From assembly GCA_026874595.1 (NCBI GenBank), contig CM049307.1:46373678-46437677 (forward strand): 64,000 bases of DNA, in the 5' to 3' direction. How positions within the stretch are numbered: the stretch's first letter is position 1; every line of letters begins with the position of its first letter. This document shows, piece after piece, positions 35,100 through 49,000 of the stretch. Source of the DNA: Sipunculus nudus. Its lineage: Eukaryota > Annelida > Sipuncula > Golfingiida > Sipunculidae. The position numbers and the translations under genes are program-made. Under the pieces are notes generated by a model. It saw only the letters and a program-made list of their open reading frames with translations, did not search any database and was not told where the DNA came from.

Positions 35100-36050
35100 G
35101 AACAATGCAAATGACATGAGAAATAACGTGCAGAAATATTTATTTCTCTGATGAAAATTATACCTGTGGTTTCGGAAGGGGGGGGGGGGGAGACTTAAGG
35201 AATGAAAGAAGGATGATTACCTAGAGACGTGGCGGTACAAAATATTGGTGCATTCTTGTCGTTGCGCGACGTGTGACGTCATGCAGTATTATTGAATCAT
35301 GTCAAGGAGTGCATGTCTCCTTGACTACCGCATGCACCGGAGCCGTCTGCATTTGTTAATTTCATGCAGATCTCCTGGTACGCCAACTTAAGGTAGGTCT
35401 ATTCTCGATAAGATTATATATTTCCCTTCAAAATTTAAAAACAGTCCTCAGTGAAACTATTAACCAGTTTTCAGAAGGACCCAAAGGTGCACAGGTAAGC
35501 GAGCAGGTTTCACTTAAGTCAACATTTTCTTTACATTTGTATTACTGACAACGATAAGACAGAAAGTTGCTTATAGCCCATAGGCCTAGGCTGAGAAACC
35601 CTCCTCTGATATAGTCAGGCCTATTCTTATATATATACGCACAACTCTGATTTTAGCCTTGGTATAAAATCATATATTTACTTCCACACAAGCAAAATTG
35701 GTGTTTGGTTCTTTTTTGTAAGTGATTATGAAGCAAGAGTGACTTGCCGTCGCCACCCTTGCTCTTGGGGAGAGGCGGTACCTTAAAAGCTCTTACCTTA
35801 CCTAATTCTTTTTCTCACGTAATTGATGACGTCACGGATCATTGTTGAATTCTTCCATGGCAACCACAGAGAAACTATACTGTCATCTGCAACACGTCGT
35901 ATATACCAGCAAGTTAAAACCGTATGCACTGATCCAGTTCACCAGTAAGCTTTTTCTTCGAGATTGGTAAAAAAAATTAATTGATTTGCTAATTTGCAGA
36001 TATTGTGACCACAAAGACCATGTGCCATTAGCATTAGAGGTAAGTTGATT
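35100..36050 (+). promoter_or_regulatory. CRE-bearing promoter/first-exon-like segment, copy B
   Basis: Paralogue of 29420-30262 in the same orientation. CRE palindromes lie at 35274-35281 and 35827-35834. Donor-like sites are ACAG/GTAAGCGAG (35494/35495) and GAG/GTAAGTTG (36039/36040). Conserved words include TATTCTCGA, TCATGCA and CCATGGCAACCACA. Divergence elsewhere is substantial, so the duplication is not recent. Confidence 0.4.
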
Positions 36051-39000
36051 ACATTTTTTTCACACAACACTCGCATACAAATACAGTCCGAGCAAGTATC
36101 GGCCAGATGGCATGACATAGTAATTTTCTTCTGAACTACATTACCGCGTGTGCCTTACGGGTCGTTCTGTTTCCCACGAGGTTGTTTTGTAATCTCTGTT
36201 ATATAAATATATTGAACATGAGGAAAATGTTTTATGCATAGAAATAATCCAGAAACACCCAATTCTCAGTTCTACTGGCCAGTTTGTTTAGCGTGCATTG
36301 GTTCACTTAAAACTCTTTTTATCCATGGTAGAAATTTCTAAATTCTTATAAGTTTACCTTATATATAAATTTATATTCACACGCGAAACACTAAGAAATA
36401 AACCGAACCTGTTTGCACATGCATGGTCTGTTAAATTACTGCTACTTTAAATGAGTACATAAATAACATTAACTGCTAAAAGTGTGGTGTTGTATAGGAA
36501 GCTCTTTCCCCTTCTCCCCTTTGGTTGCCTTCCAGAGTTTCATGCATCTAAAGCAACGGGTAATATAGTTCTTCAAGAGTGGTCTTTCCATACTGAGGAT
36601 TCATGAGCCATGGACTTTGCTGATATTATACCTGAAGATTGTTTAAGAGCATCACGCGTGCAAGAGACAACATTTTACAAAACTTGTTTAGTCTTGCAAT
36701 AACTATAATTTTAAAGCCTCCACCATAACCTCCTCCCCGGTATAGGTCGGGGAGGCTTATATGGATTTATGCATGAGTTTCTATATTAATATTTGCATGG
36801 GTAAACATTTTTTTGTGTGTTTACTCACTTAGCGTGAAACCATCGATTAAAATTTGTTTTTCTTCCCGCATTTTCTGTTTGTGTTAGATCTCTAATACGA
36901 CTGGTTTTCAAAAGCTGAAATTAAGGCACAATATTAGTCCTGTGTCTCAGATTTGCACTTGATATTTATTTTTGAGCTTTCCCCTTTCCCAAGGTCGTAC
37001 ACATCATAGTTGACTCCCCATTATCGCTCAGTTAGCTATAATTTACAATTTGTTTCTATACGGATAGATCCTGTATATTCCTGCCAGATGATTTAAATTC
37101 CGGGATACATCCTATTGATGCGATAAACAACATAATGCACAATCATTTATTAATGCAATAAAGAGAATATAACTCAACAAAGCAGGTTTACAATATACTT
37201 ATGATCGGGCATGTTTCAATTTAATTTTAGTTTGAATCTATAGACATAAGCCAATACTGTATAATGACGTACAATTGCATGTTTTCATTCATTTTCAAGA
37301 ATATATTCATTTATGTTTCTGAATAATAGGGACACATACATTCAGCAGAGTACCAAAATTGTAAATTGATCATTAATTATTAAATTCTAATATGAGGGTG
37401 ATTTCTTATTCTATAAAGACTGCGACTTTTTTGCACAGGTTTGAAAGCGTTCGTTGATAGAAACTGCGCATAGCTCACTTTATACAGAGAAGTTTTTTTT
37501 AAGTTCACTGTTTAATTGTTGTCCTGGCTATGAAGATATATGTTCCTTACCCCCCTCCCCCCCCCCCCCAGGCCCATACACACACAGACCATCACACACA
37601 CCATCACACACAACACACACCATCACACATGACAAAACCCTGTTTTAATTTGTACAAAACTATGTGGCAGGTTAAGTTGCAAGTGGTTTAATGGATCTAC
37701 AGGGCAGTTTAAACCACGGAGTCTCCATATTTATGGTTACAATGATTATAGAATTCTTGTAAAGTGTCGTTATTATTAAAGTACAAGGCTACTGCATAGT
37801 CCGCGGGGTCAGCCAGTCTCCTTAAATTAAGGTAAATGTATTCGTCATGATCTGATGTTTATAATCTGATGGGGGGGGGGGGGGGGGGGAGGGGTTGCAC
37901 CAAGAACAGAAACTGGGCCCTTATACGTGATTGGCTCAAACAAGAGGGAAGCAGTGGGCTCCTAGAACAGAAACTAAGACCTGATATGACTGTTTTTTTT
38001 TTTTTTTTTTGCAAACGGGACGTTAAGGCCTGAATTTAGAAATTATCTATCAGCCATCCCTGAAAAGTTGTACGTCCCCGAGGTAGCGGAAATCATGCGC
38101 GTCTAAAGAAGCTACTGATTTTTACTGCTGCCTGGAATGACCAATTATGATAGACTTAGACACAAGGTGGCGGGTCGGTGTCTGCTGAAAAAAAGCATCG
38201 TGCGTATGATGTGACTAGCAGCGAATCAATTGCCAGTTAACAAACACTAGACAGGCAACATGGCTGCGCTTCAAGCGCCGCTTGATGACACATTTATGGT
38301 ATGTATCAAAACTGTGCATTCGTGGCTTTCTTGGCCATTATTAATTGGCAAACATCATAGGTCATCTGGATCACTAATGATTATGTCTTACACTGAATCT
38401 TACTGAAGAAAATGTCAACTTTTCATGTCTGAATTGAAACGAGCTTGAGACTTGGAAAAATATATGTACATCATTGGACAAACAAAAATTGAATAAGAAA
38501 GAGCACATCCCCCAGTGTATACCATTATAATCCCTAGACATATAACTACAGTCTTTACAGGAGCTCACATCCGTCCGTGAGTCCCCTTATGAAGGAGCAC
38601 ATTGGTTTATTTATCAACAGCACGCCATGTGCGACAGACAGTTGTGCTGACGCAGGCTTGACGGGGTTAAATGATATGCAGCACTGTACGGACTGACAGT
38701 AGATCTGCCGCGAGCCCTCCGTTTACTGTTGATGACGGCCACAAGTGGTTATCATGAAGGGAAGCCTGAGTACCCCCACATTTCCCCACTGGCTATGTTT
38801 AACCCTCCCTTGCTGTGGCTGTACTGGTGGCTGCTCAGTTAGGGCACGCATGGGTCCACTTATTCATCAGTGGCCCTAGTTCCGGCTTTACAGCAGCAGC
38901 AGCGTGCAGCAGGGCTGCGTCATTCAGCATCTGGCACAGACTGTCAGTCTCTCTACAGATCCTGTTGGACTTGCCCGTCTCTCCTTAGATTTATCTTTCC

Positions 39001-39292
39001 CTGACGTCGTGAGTGTCAACTAGCTGAGAAGTTTTTGTAAGTTCTTTTGTGAGTCAAGGGATTAAGTAGCACTTGTAGAGGAGGACGGACAAACAGGAAA
39101 ATGTGACATTAATGGAGGAAAAACAAGTATGAATAATAAGATAACGAAGTGAGGCCACTTTAGCTGAGTAACAACTGAAGAAGATAAGCGTCATACCGGT
39201 TTTTTTATACAGAGAGGAATTTAACGTGGATAACTGCCGTGAAAAGTTTTGGGATTACTACATCAGCGTGAACTTTACTCAGAGTAGTGATT
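36051..39292. other. Region upstream of the CAP gene
   Basis: No gene supported. It holds a C-rich run followed by CACA-type repeats (37549-37630), a G20 run (37872-37890), a T run (37987-38010) and a repeat fragment (38060-38290). The 5' UTR of the CAP gene should lie at the right edge. A pyrimidine tract with TTTTTTTATACAG at about 39213 could be a 5'-UTR splice acceptor. Confidence 0.45.
38060..38290 (+). repeat. Dispersed repeat, inverted partner at 53830-54060
   Basis: Shares CGTGCGTATGATGTGAC, CTAAAGAAGC, AGCGGAAATC and GCTGCGCTTCAAGCGCCGCTT with the reverse complement of 53830-54060. About 200 bp is alignable with small gaps. Confidence 0.8.
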
Positions 39293-39556
39293 ATGGCCAT
39301 CGTGAAGTCCTGTTTACTCGCTTTTATTAGTTTACTCTCAGCCTCTGTTGCCAAACGGACAGTACCAACTGGAATATCAGATTATGTGGCTGCTCCTACT
39401 GTTAGACCACCGCCAAACAGGACTGACAAATCGTCCATGACAACTACAGTAAAAGTGACACCGCGCCATGTCTTGGCACCTGAGCTGCTCGATCTGGTGG
39501 TATCTATGCATAACAGAATCCGTCGGGATGAAAAGGCGTCAAATATGATACAGATG
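39293..39556 (+). CDS. CAP protein exon 1 (signal peptide and domain start)
   Basis: Eighty-eight codons ending at ATG/GTAAGA, phase 0. Cleavage is expected near SVA/KR. The linker (about residues 25-60) is rich in T, P and V. Confidence 0.85.
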
Positions 39557-41201
39557 GTAAGAGAATATAAATTGACTAATTAATTACATATTTTTACTTT
39601 CGAGTGCGTTAATTCGGTGCAAACTCGATAATTTCAACTGGACCGTGAAAATAGCCCATACTTTCCAATATACAAGTTTGCATGATGCAATGTGTATAAT
39701 GGGTAAAACTTGCAGTGAATGAGCAGTACATTGTGTAAAATTGATGATGAAAGTTTGTGAAGTACGTATGGTATTAAAATAAGCAATATCTTTTTAATAA
39801 ATGATGAAAGGGTTTCACATTTTGTCAAATTCTTAGTATAAGCAGTGTTCTTTTAATGTCCGATGAAGAGGGACTGAAGTTTCTTTTAATGAATAAGAAT
39901 GTCTTATTGTTTTAATAGGTGATGCGAATTTCCTGAATTTGGTTAGACCGTTAAGGTCAGCATTGTTCTTGTCATGGGCGTTGAGATCGTCCTGAAGTTT
40001 GTTTTAATGTTACAACCAGTATTAATCAGTATTTGTTATATTCATTATGAAAAGTACAAATTGCAATTTTGTCATTGTATTTTCGTAGGTATACTGTGTT
40101 AAGCTTTTACGGTTCCTATATAATCGCCAAATTTTTCAATGTGCATCAACTAAACATTCCTTCTACACAATCATGATGGAGTGATATAAAGTTTAGTCTC
40201 ATATCCTGCTATATATACAAACTCCATTAAATGATTTACGACCTGCATAACCTACAGTTGAATGTTAAACATTCCACAAATATCGCATGTCCGTGGCCAG
40301 TAAACCCATTAACTCATGGGCGGAGAGGGTACACCGCTGTGGTTATACTCTCACGGAAGTGCATGGTTTTGAGGAAAACCGGTGACCTTAACATGGCAAG
40401 TCCCATATAAACACAGATTTCAGAGAACCTGTAGTGCTGCCAGAGTTGTCTGGAATCGCCCATGCATAGTTTACATGATATAAGTACATGCAGAAAAACA
40501 TTTATTTCTATGGTCGAATCCGACTTCACAGTGTTTTTGTCAGTCAATGGTCCCATAGGGTGAACTTCAAAATAATGTGTCCGGCGTGCTTTTCATATTT
40601 TTAATAATAACAATACTTATATGATTTAACAGCGTTACATTCAGGGCCGATTATTCGGGGTTCTTTCGACATTCGCTCCTACAAAATCCGATGGGCGTCG
40701 GAAGCTATGACTAATTCAATATGCAATGTATGGTAGACGTTTGATGGCGACGGTGTTGGCAAGTTAATGGAATCGCAGGATCAATGATTTAAGCTCATAT
40801 CCTCGTTTTATTACCCTTCTTTGTGGGCAATTTCCCTTTGTTTAATTATTTAAACTATACTATTGTGCGAGTGTTAATCTCCATGTGGTCACGGAGTGCT
40901 AGACTACTGCGCAAACGTATCTTAAGGAGAATAATGTGACTAATATTAGAAGTAACTCCTTGACTTCTTGGAAGTGGAAGATTCGGACTAGACTTGCATG
41001 CAGCCACAAGGTCACGTGTCTTGTTCAGTCCCCGCCTGGCAGAGCTGTTACAAGGAGAACTCCTATAGAAAAAAATGTATACTAGTATCTACTCTATATC
41101 CCGTAACTTAAGTAAGTGTATTTATCTGTGAGCCTCTTCCACTTTGATATATTCAAAATATTAAATGAAACGGAAATTATATGAATATATATGAATATAT
41201 A

Positions 41202-41288
<87 letters not shown>

Positions 41289-44200
41289 ATACAGAGATGA
41301 CGAAAATCATTTACGTAAAACTCTCTTGAGTAGGCATTAGCTCGGTGGTAAATGGGTAAACTGATGCCGCAAATAAGGAAAACTTTCAACTTAAATCCAG
41401 AGATCAAAACGGAAATGCTTTGATTTGTTTACTCTTCCTATATAACTTTATAGGGCTTGATAAACTTATATAACAGAGATAAACACCCTTGTTATTTTAT
41501 GATTATCATCATCCCGATTCAATAGATAGTGCTGATTACAGTACATATATGCTTGCAATAACCTTTCAAAACTGTTGATTTACCCGCCGGTTCATCTCCA
41601 TACTATAATTTATATTATATCAGGTCAGTGGCAGCTACCAGTTACGCTTTCACAGAACTTGATTCAGCGAGCAGCTCTGGCGTAAAATTTATGAAAAATG
41701 GAGTTGAAGCAATCAGATGGCCCGCGTCCAGTTAACTGTTTTACGCTGACGTCTAGCGCGATATTTAGGAACGTTAAGAATTTCCGGGAAGGCATCAAGA
41801 ATCTGACCAATCAAATAAAGCCATACAAGCCTGTCCAGTTCCTGGTGTCAGGTGTTCTTGTCCAGACGGCGTGTGAACAGTGTATTGTTTATATTTTGTT
41901 TCATTGGATTTTATTGGCAGTTGTCATTTTGGCCCGAACACTTGCAGGCGTGTCCATTATTCACGAAATAGACGCTAGAGCGGCTCACTGAATCAAGGTC
42001 TGTGCAGCGTAGCTAAGGACCTGGTAGTATGAAGGTGCGCCGCTTCCCCGGTAAATACATACTGCTGAAAAGGAAAATCATGCATTAATGAGTCTGCTGT
42101 AATTTGAAGAGCTGTAAAGTTGCAGAACAGAATTTTGCACTATAAGTTCATAGCCGTATAGCGTGAAAACAGTGACTGACTCAAATAATCATTGTATCCC
42201 CAGACAAAGTCGGGGGATACTATGTTTTCATACCGGTCCCGCCGCCGCCGCCGCCGCCGCCGCCACCGCCCCCGCCGCCGCATATAAATCTTGTTGGCGC
42301 GATAACCCAAAAAATATTTCACGGAACTTTACCAAACTTGGTATATGTATAGATATGGGTAAGAGGACGACGCCTATTTAAAATGAGGTCATGACCTTTA
42401 CTAGGAGAGTGTCCTTGACCTTGAATAGGTCCAATTTTGGGGAAAATCACACAAATTCTTTAATATCTCAAGAAATCTTGCATAGGTTTATCCTAAAATC
42501 AAGTTGATGGAAGATCATGGATAGGGTTGTCATGTTCCAGAAACTGGTGGCGCCACCTATTATTTTTTACTTGTTTTCATGCCGTTTAATACTCCCAAAA
42601 TTGCCACCTTACAGTACTGTGAGCATTTTAAGTCAAAAACTAAAGGACAGATTTCTTTTATATTATGCATATACATAGGTATGGGTTATGGGATGATGGT
42701 TATTTAAATTGGGGTCATGACCTTTCCTATGTTAGTGGCCTTGACCTTGAATATTGCCATATATGGTGAAAATCACACTCCTCTTATGATATCTCCAGTG
42801 TTGATAGCCATATAGATTTCAAACATGACTTATGTATGGCCCACCACTAAAGTAAGAACCCTATAGGTTCTAGGGTCATGAGGTCAAAGGTCAAGGTCAC
42901 TGGACTGGCATTTTAAAATATACTGTGGATGCATTTTAAGCCAAACTTTCATCCTAGGTCTTCCATCTTGAATATATAGCTCACTTGCCAATAGTGGATG
43001 ATCCATAGAAATCTTGGGGTCACAAGGTCGAAGGTCAAGGCCACAGGAGCTATCTGTCCAAAAATTAGTTTCTGGATGATAATTCCTTCTTTTATTGATG
43101 TATGGATTTCAAACTTGACTTGTATTTGACCCATTGGAAAAGCAAGACCTGAATTGATTTTGGGGTCATGAGGTCAAAGGTCAAGGTCACAGGAAACCTC
43201 TTTAAAAAGGTTGTGGATGCAATTTCAGCCAAAAAACACATCTGAGATCTTTCATCTTGCACATATAGTTCACCTGCCAAGAGTGGAAGACCCCTATCAA
43301 TTGTGAGGTCACCAGGTCAAAGGTGAAGGTCACAGGAGCCATCTGTCCAAAAATTAGTTTCTGGATGATAATTCCTTCTTTTATTGATGTATGGATTTCA
43401 AAATTGACTTGTATTTGACCCATTGGAAAAGCAAGACCCGAATTGATTTTGGGGTCATGAGGTCAAAGGTCAAGGTCACAGGAAACCTCTTTATAAAGGT
43501 TGTGGATGCAATTTCAGCCAAAAAATTCATCTCAGATCTTTCATCTTGCACATATAGTTCTCCTGCCAAGAGAGGAAGAACACTATCAATTGTGAGGTCA
43601 CAAGGTGAAGGGGGAAGGTCACAGGAGCCACCTGTAAAAAAAAATTAGTTTCTGGATGATAATTCCTGCTTTATTGATGTATAGATTTCAAACTTGACTT
43701 GCATATGTCCCATTGGAAAAGCAAGACCCAAATTGATTTTGGGGTCATGAGGTCAAAGGTCAAGGTCACAGGACACATCTTTAAAACAATCAAGGTCACA
43801 GGACCAACATCTTCAACAAGATTGTGGATTGTTAGATGGAAGAAACAATAAATATGCCAAGTGTCAGTATATGCTGCCAAAATTGGGAGTCTGTTCTTAA
43901 AGGGGGGGGGGGGGCTACTATGTCTGGGGATACTCTGGCACCTGCGGTGCCAAGAAATGTCTAGTTATTAAATGGATGTACAAATGATACAGATATTGAA
44001 ATAGTTAAAATATTGGATCTACAATTTGATTGGCCTCCACTGTGTGAGCACAGTCAATCTCCGTATACAGAGATTATATCGTGATATAAAAACGTTTTGT
44101 TTCAGTTAGTTTATCTGTACAATTTCCATCTAAATAGCGTTTCATGAGTTTTCAAATTTTACGTTTTACTGGGAATTATCATGAATAATACAACTATTCG

Positions 44201-46022
44201 GAGGGATATTGGATGTATGTAGAACCTGCATAAATATGTGTATGTGTTTTTGACATGTGCAGTCATGTGAAACCAATATATACAAATTCTCTGCATGGTC
44301 ATCACTTTTTCTTGTTGTATATAACATGGCAACATATATTTCCATAAAACGGAAGTACACCCATCCACCTCAGCTTCACTATACTAACTATGCTTCGGCT
44401 ATTTAATGACTCGGCGCTTTGACAATAACAGGCCTGTTATATATAGTTTGCAATGAGTCGTTCTTCTGATTCACACAACGTATGCGCCCGGCATCAAGCA
44501 GTTAGCGGTATAGTGCCATTGTTGTACCAGGTAGTTTCTCACTGGCATGCATCTATATTTTCATGCAATTTATCTAATCACAGAGGCAGTCAGCTTACTC
44601 CGGAATTGGGGATTGGTTTAGCCGTCAAGAGTGAGGCATCATTTGTTTTGGAAGTTGAAGTGCTATACATCTGAAGAGTGTAGCATCTTTATCAGGCAGC
44701 ATTGAAAAGAATTATAGAATAGGGAAAATGTCTGAGCTTATCACCTTTCTATATACACACTGACCTCTCCGCGCGCCCAAAATCATTAATGTGTTTGAAC
44801 TTTATGCGGCCAAACCATAGTTGTTTGTGTCGTTTACGTGGATTTTATATGTGTGAGAAAACCAAAACCTTGCAGTGGATCAGGTCATACCTGTGCAATC
44901 GAAGTCAGTGTATTAGTGTAATAGGTCGTAAGTCTTCTCCAACTGAGATCAGCTACGGTGTTCCACAAGGTTCTGTGCTGGGGCCTCTGTTTTTTTTTTT
45001 AAATTTACACATTACCACTTGGTGAATTAGTACGACAGCATGGAATGGATTATCATTTTTATGCTGATGACAGTCAAATTTATGTATGAATCAAAGGTTC
45101 CTATATCTACCATTGAAACATGCTGACATAGGTGTTTGGGTGTGTAAGAATCTGCTTAAACTCAATTCTGATAAAACCTAGGTTCTGATTATCGGTACAA
45201 ACCAGCAGAGGTCAAAAATTCAGTTGAAAACTCTTAACATATTTTTTAACTCTGTAGTTTTGCCAACAAACAGTGCTAGAAACCTGGAGGTAGTGTTTGA
45301 CCAAGGGCTTTGTCTTGACAAGCATGTAAATAATATTTGTAGTTTGGTTTTTTACCACCTGCGTAATATAGCAAGGATATAGGGTTTCCTACCTCTAGAT
45401 TCACTAATAACATTAATTCATGCGTTCATCAGTTCAAGGATTGACTGTTCCAACTCTTTGCTATGTGGTCTTCCTATAGCAAGTTACTGGACCGGCTACA
45501 GAGAGTGCAGAATGCAGCTGCTATTGGCTTGTAACTGGTGCCAAGAAGCGCGACCACATTACACCAATACTTAAAGAACTCCATTGGCTCCCGGTGCGAC
45601 AGCGCATTGATTTTAAAATTTTATTATTAGTATACAAAGCCATAAATGGTCAATCGCCTATTTACATTAGGAACCTCTCAACTTTTTATGTCAGGCAGCT
45701 TAGGTCATCTGACCAAGGGCTTTTAGTGATTCCTATATAAAGCACGAAGTGAGATGCATGTGTCGTTCGAGAGCTTTCTCAACTGTGGCACTAAAGTTGT
45801 GGAATGAACTTCCGCACTCAATCAGAGCTTCACCATCTTTAGCTTCTTTTAAAAGAAATCTTAAAGCTTTTGGTAGTTTTAAGAAATTAGGGTTTTCTTT
45901 TAGGAATCTTTGCTTTAGTAGGAATCTACATTTTAAGTTTTTGTAAAACTGTGCTTTGTGTCTTGTAAAGCGCTTTTGATAACTGTTTTGTTGAATTAGC
46001 GCTATATAAATTAAATATATTA

Positions 46023-46083
<61 letters not shown>

Positions 46084-49000
46084 AAGGAAACAATATCTAG
46101 AGGATAAACTGATTACATGATAGCGCTATATATACCTTTGATAGTGTATACTCTCGTGCAACAATACACACATGCATGGGCTTCAAGTACATATATTAAA
46201 GCGGTCCATTCTAGCTGTATGTTACAAAGTCGTATGTGTACTTTCCAGCTAATATTGATATACACTTTATTTAGAAAAAGAAAAAAAAAGGAAGAAAGGA
46301 ATGGCTTATATACTTTTTCAAAGGATCGGTCTCGTCCGGTATCAATTGAGTTGCACAGGCTACTGAATGACTACGAAAACCTTATGAAAAGTATACCAGT
46401 CCTTCACCAGATTTCAGGTTTATATTAACATGATTCGGAATATCCCAGGGTTCATTACCTGCATGTACTTCAGATATTAGAGAGAAAACTACAGGGCTCC
46501 CAACCAGATTTCACCATCCAGATTTCGCCAGCTCCTGTGTTATCCTTATTTTTAATCATTTTCTTCTCGGTAACATTTTCATATTCGTTGCAAAGGACCA
46601 GTTTTAATTATCTTTCTGCATGCGTGGAGAGCAAACGCAAAATGTTTTACTCCGATTTGTGACACTGTATATATAGAGACTCCAACATGGTGAATACATG
46701 CATGGATTGGGGGGGGGGGGGGGGGTTCGATTAAGGGTCCACTCGAAAATTCGAAACTGGTTTCGGTTCCGGGAACACTGGTTCAATATGGTTTCGTCTT
46801 GTATTTATAATTATACGGTTTCGGTTTCAATGGACAATTCTGATAACATCGTAAAATATTTAATATAATTAAATGAATATTTTCAAAAGTTAGAGGTCCC
46901 TGCCATTTTTTTAGACCAAGTGAGAGCATTTTTAATTGTGACTGGCCAATTTATATTGCATTTACGATGAAAATAGACTATCGTTCTGTGTCCTATAGCT
47001 CTGCAGGGTGAAAGTATAAGTAACACTTAATTCTAAACACTTCCGAAAGAATGTTAATATCTCAGTCTTTGGTTATTTAACTCTAAAAGGCATCAACAGT
47101 ATCAATAAATACAATAATTAACAAAATAGCACTATACTTTGGCCCTCCGCCGCACTGATGCAAGTATAATTATCATGTGGACGGTTTGGGCGAAACGTAA
47201 ACCGAAACCATCTCCAGAGATGGTTTCGTATTTGCCAAAACCAGTTTCGGTTTCTCTATAATTAAGTGAACTGTTTCCAGAAGTGGCCGAAATCGAAACC
47301 AGTTTCGAATTTTCGAGTGGAGCCCTAAACGCTAATCAGATGCGCTGAGAAGTTCTGTCGGAGTATTTCTGTAAATATATGAAACTGAACATCACTATGA
47401 AGGCATATGATTACTCAAAGGTGATTACGTCCTCGCTCTGTCGGGCATGCAAGCGCTTCGTCCGTAAGCTAAACAACTGGTTCAGAAGTAATATATGTTA
47501 TGCCCCGAAACAAATCCGTCATATCTCTTGGTAACTAATATTATATATAGTGCAATCGTTTGTACTCTCCGAACCCAAATAAAAATCCCCGGCCAGTCGG
47601 TAGTGTTGGTGTAAAATGTAGGGAATGGCGACAAAAACGTACTGTTGTCTGTATACCCGTTCTCATTGCACGTGCAGATGGACTGACGGGTATTACGAAA
47701 CCATAGCGAAACCCTGAGTCACAGATACGATCGTGGATCATCCCTGCTGTAAACATTATTCCCAGACGGGTATATCTATGACCACCAGTGACGAAGCAGT
47801 GTAACGTACCGCAAGCGTGTGCGTTCTGCGCTGTAACTACTATATAGGCTACAGCAATTACAACACGTTTAGCACGGCAGCCAGACCCAGAAAAATGGAC
47901 GATCGTAAAATTCAGACGGGCACATTCCTGCCATGTAACTTTGACAGGTACATACGATCTGTATATGTAATAAAGATGCATGGAAGAACTGTTGGTGCAC
48001 GTGTCAGCTTTCTGGAAAATATGAAGAGATTAAATGACAACCAAGGTTGATTTGGCAAAATGCTAATGTGTAAAAAACATGGACGGACTGGGACGCCCAT
48101 AGTGGTTAAAGTCTTTGGCCCATGAGCTGCGCTCCATTGTGACCAAAATTCACGCCTACACAATGAATGGCTGTTTTACTTTTTACAAGTGTCAGTCAAA
48201 GTATACATATACAGTGGATCCTCGAGTATATTAATTAATACCATGGTACAATTGTTCGTATCATTGATCCTTTGGAAATCGAGTGTCAGATTACTCATAC
48301 ACGGAATATTAAAATAAATATGATTTTCATTTCGGCAAAAAAAAAAAGAATTTAAGAAAATAGGTGTTCGGATAGCTACAACGCATTCAAGAAATGCCCG
48401 GGTCTTTACATTCATGATCGGAAAAATGTTGTCCAGAAGATCCATGAGAACGTTCAGACTGTCTATCTGTCTTACTCTTTTTCTCTCTCTCATATAAATG
48501 TGAGTCCGTTGGTATTTTAACTGTCGCACGTTTTCGTTTGAGCTTTTACCTTATTCTTTGTTTGAAATATCAGGTATACATCTAGCTTAAATATCTATAT
48601 ATACGCAAAACACGTGGTATATGTTTGTCAAAGCAAATTTATTTCAAGACCTCTAGACTTTGTTTAATTTTTTTTGCACCCCATATTGAAATCAGAGTCC
48701 ACCATCACATCTTACTTATCCCAATACCACACATCTGAACTATTTTTGGTGATTATCAGTGGGAAACAATTATTCAGCCGGAACGTCGCACTATGAATCG
48801 GGCTGACAAGAGGTGTTGACACCCCTAATTAGTGACAGGCAGGAGACAGGGAACACACAAGAAGGAAGCTGCAGAAATCGCCCCCATGACAAAACTGCAC
48901 TCAGTTCGCATTTGTCTTATTAAGCAGACACCTGTCAACACTCAGTCCATGCGTCTATATACGTATATAATAAGTGCGTGCGCAGCTGAAAATGACATCC

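Noticed and set aside
41698-41991. 97-codon frame in the CAP intron as an exon
   Set aside because: No acceptor/donor pair in phase with the flanking CAP exons and no CAP motif.
42949-43880. Repeated frames with MAGELYVQDERS or MGQIQVKFEIH
   Set aside because: Products of the 289-bp array read on the minus strand. They alternate with the repeat period and have no start or splice context.
47541-47981. 146-codon minus-strand frame
   Set aside because: No family motif, odd composition, no splice sites; likely chance.
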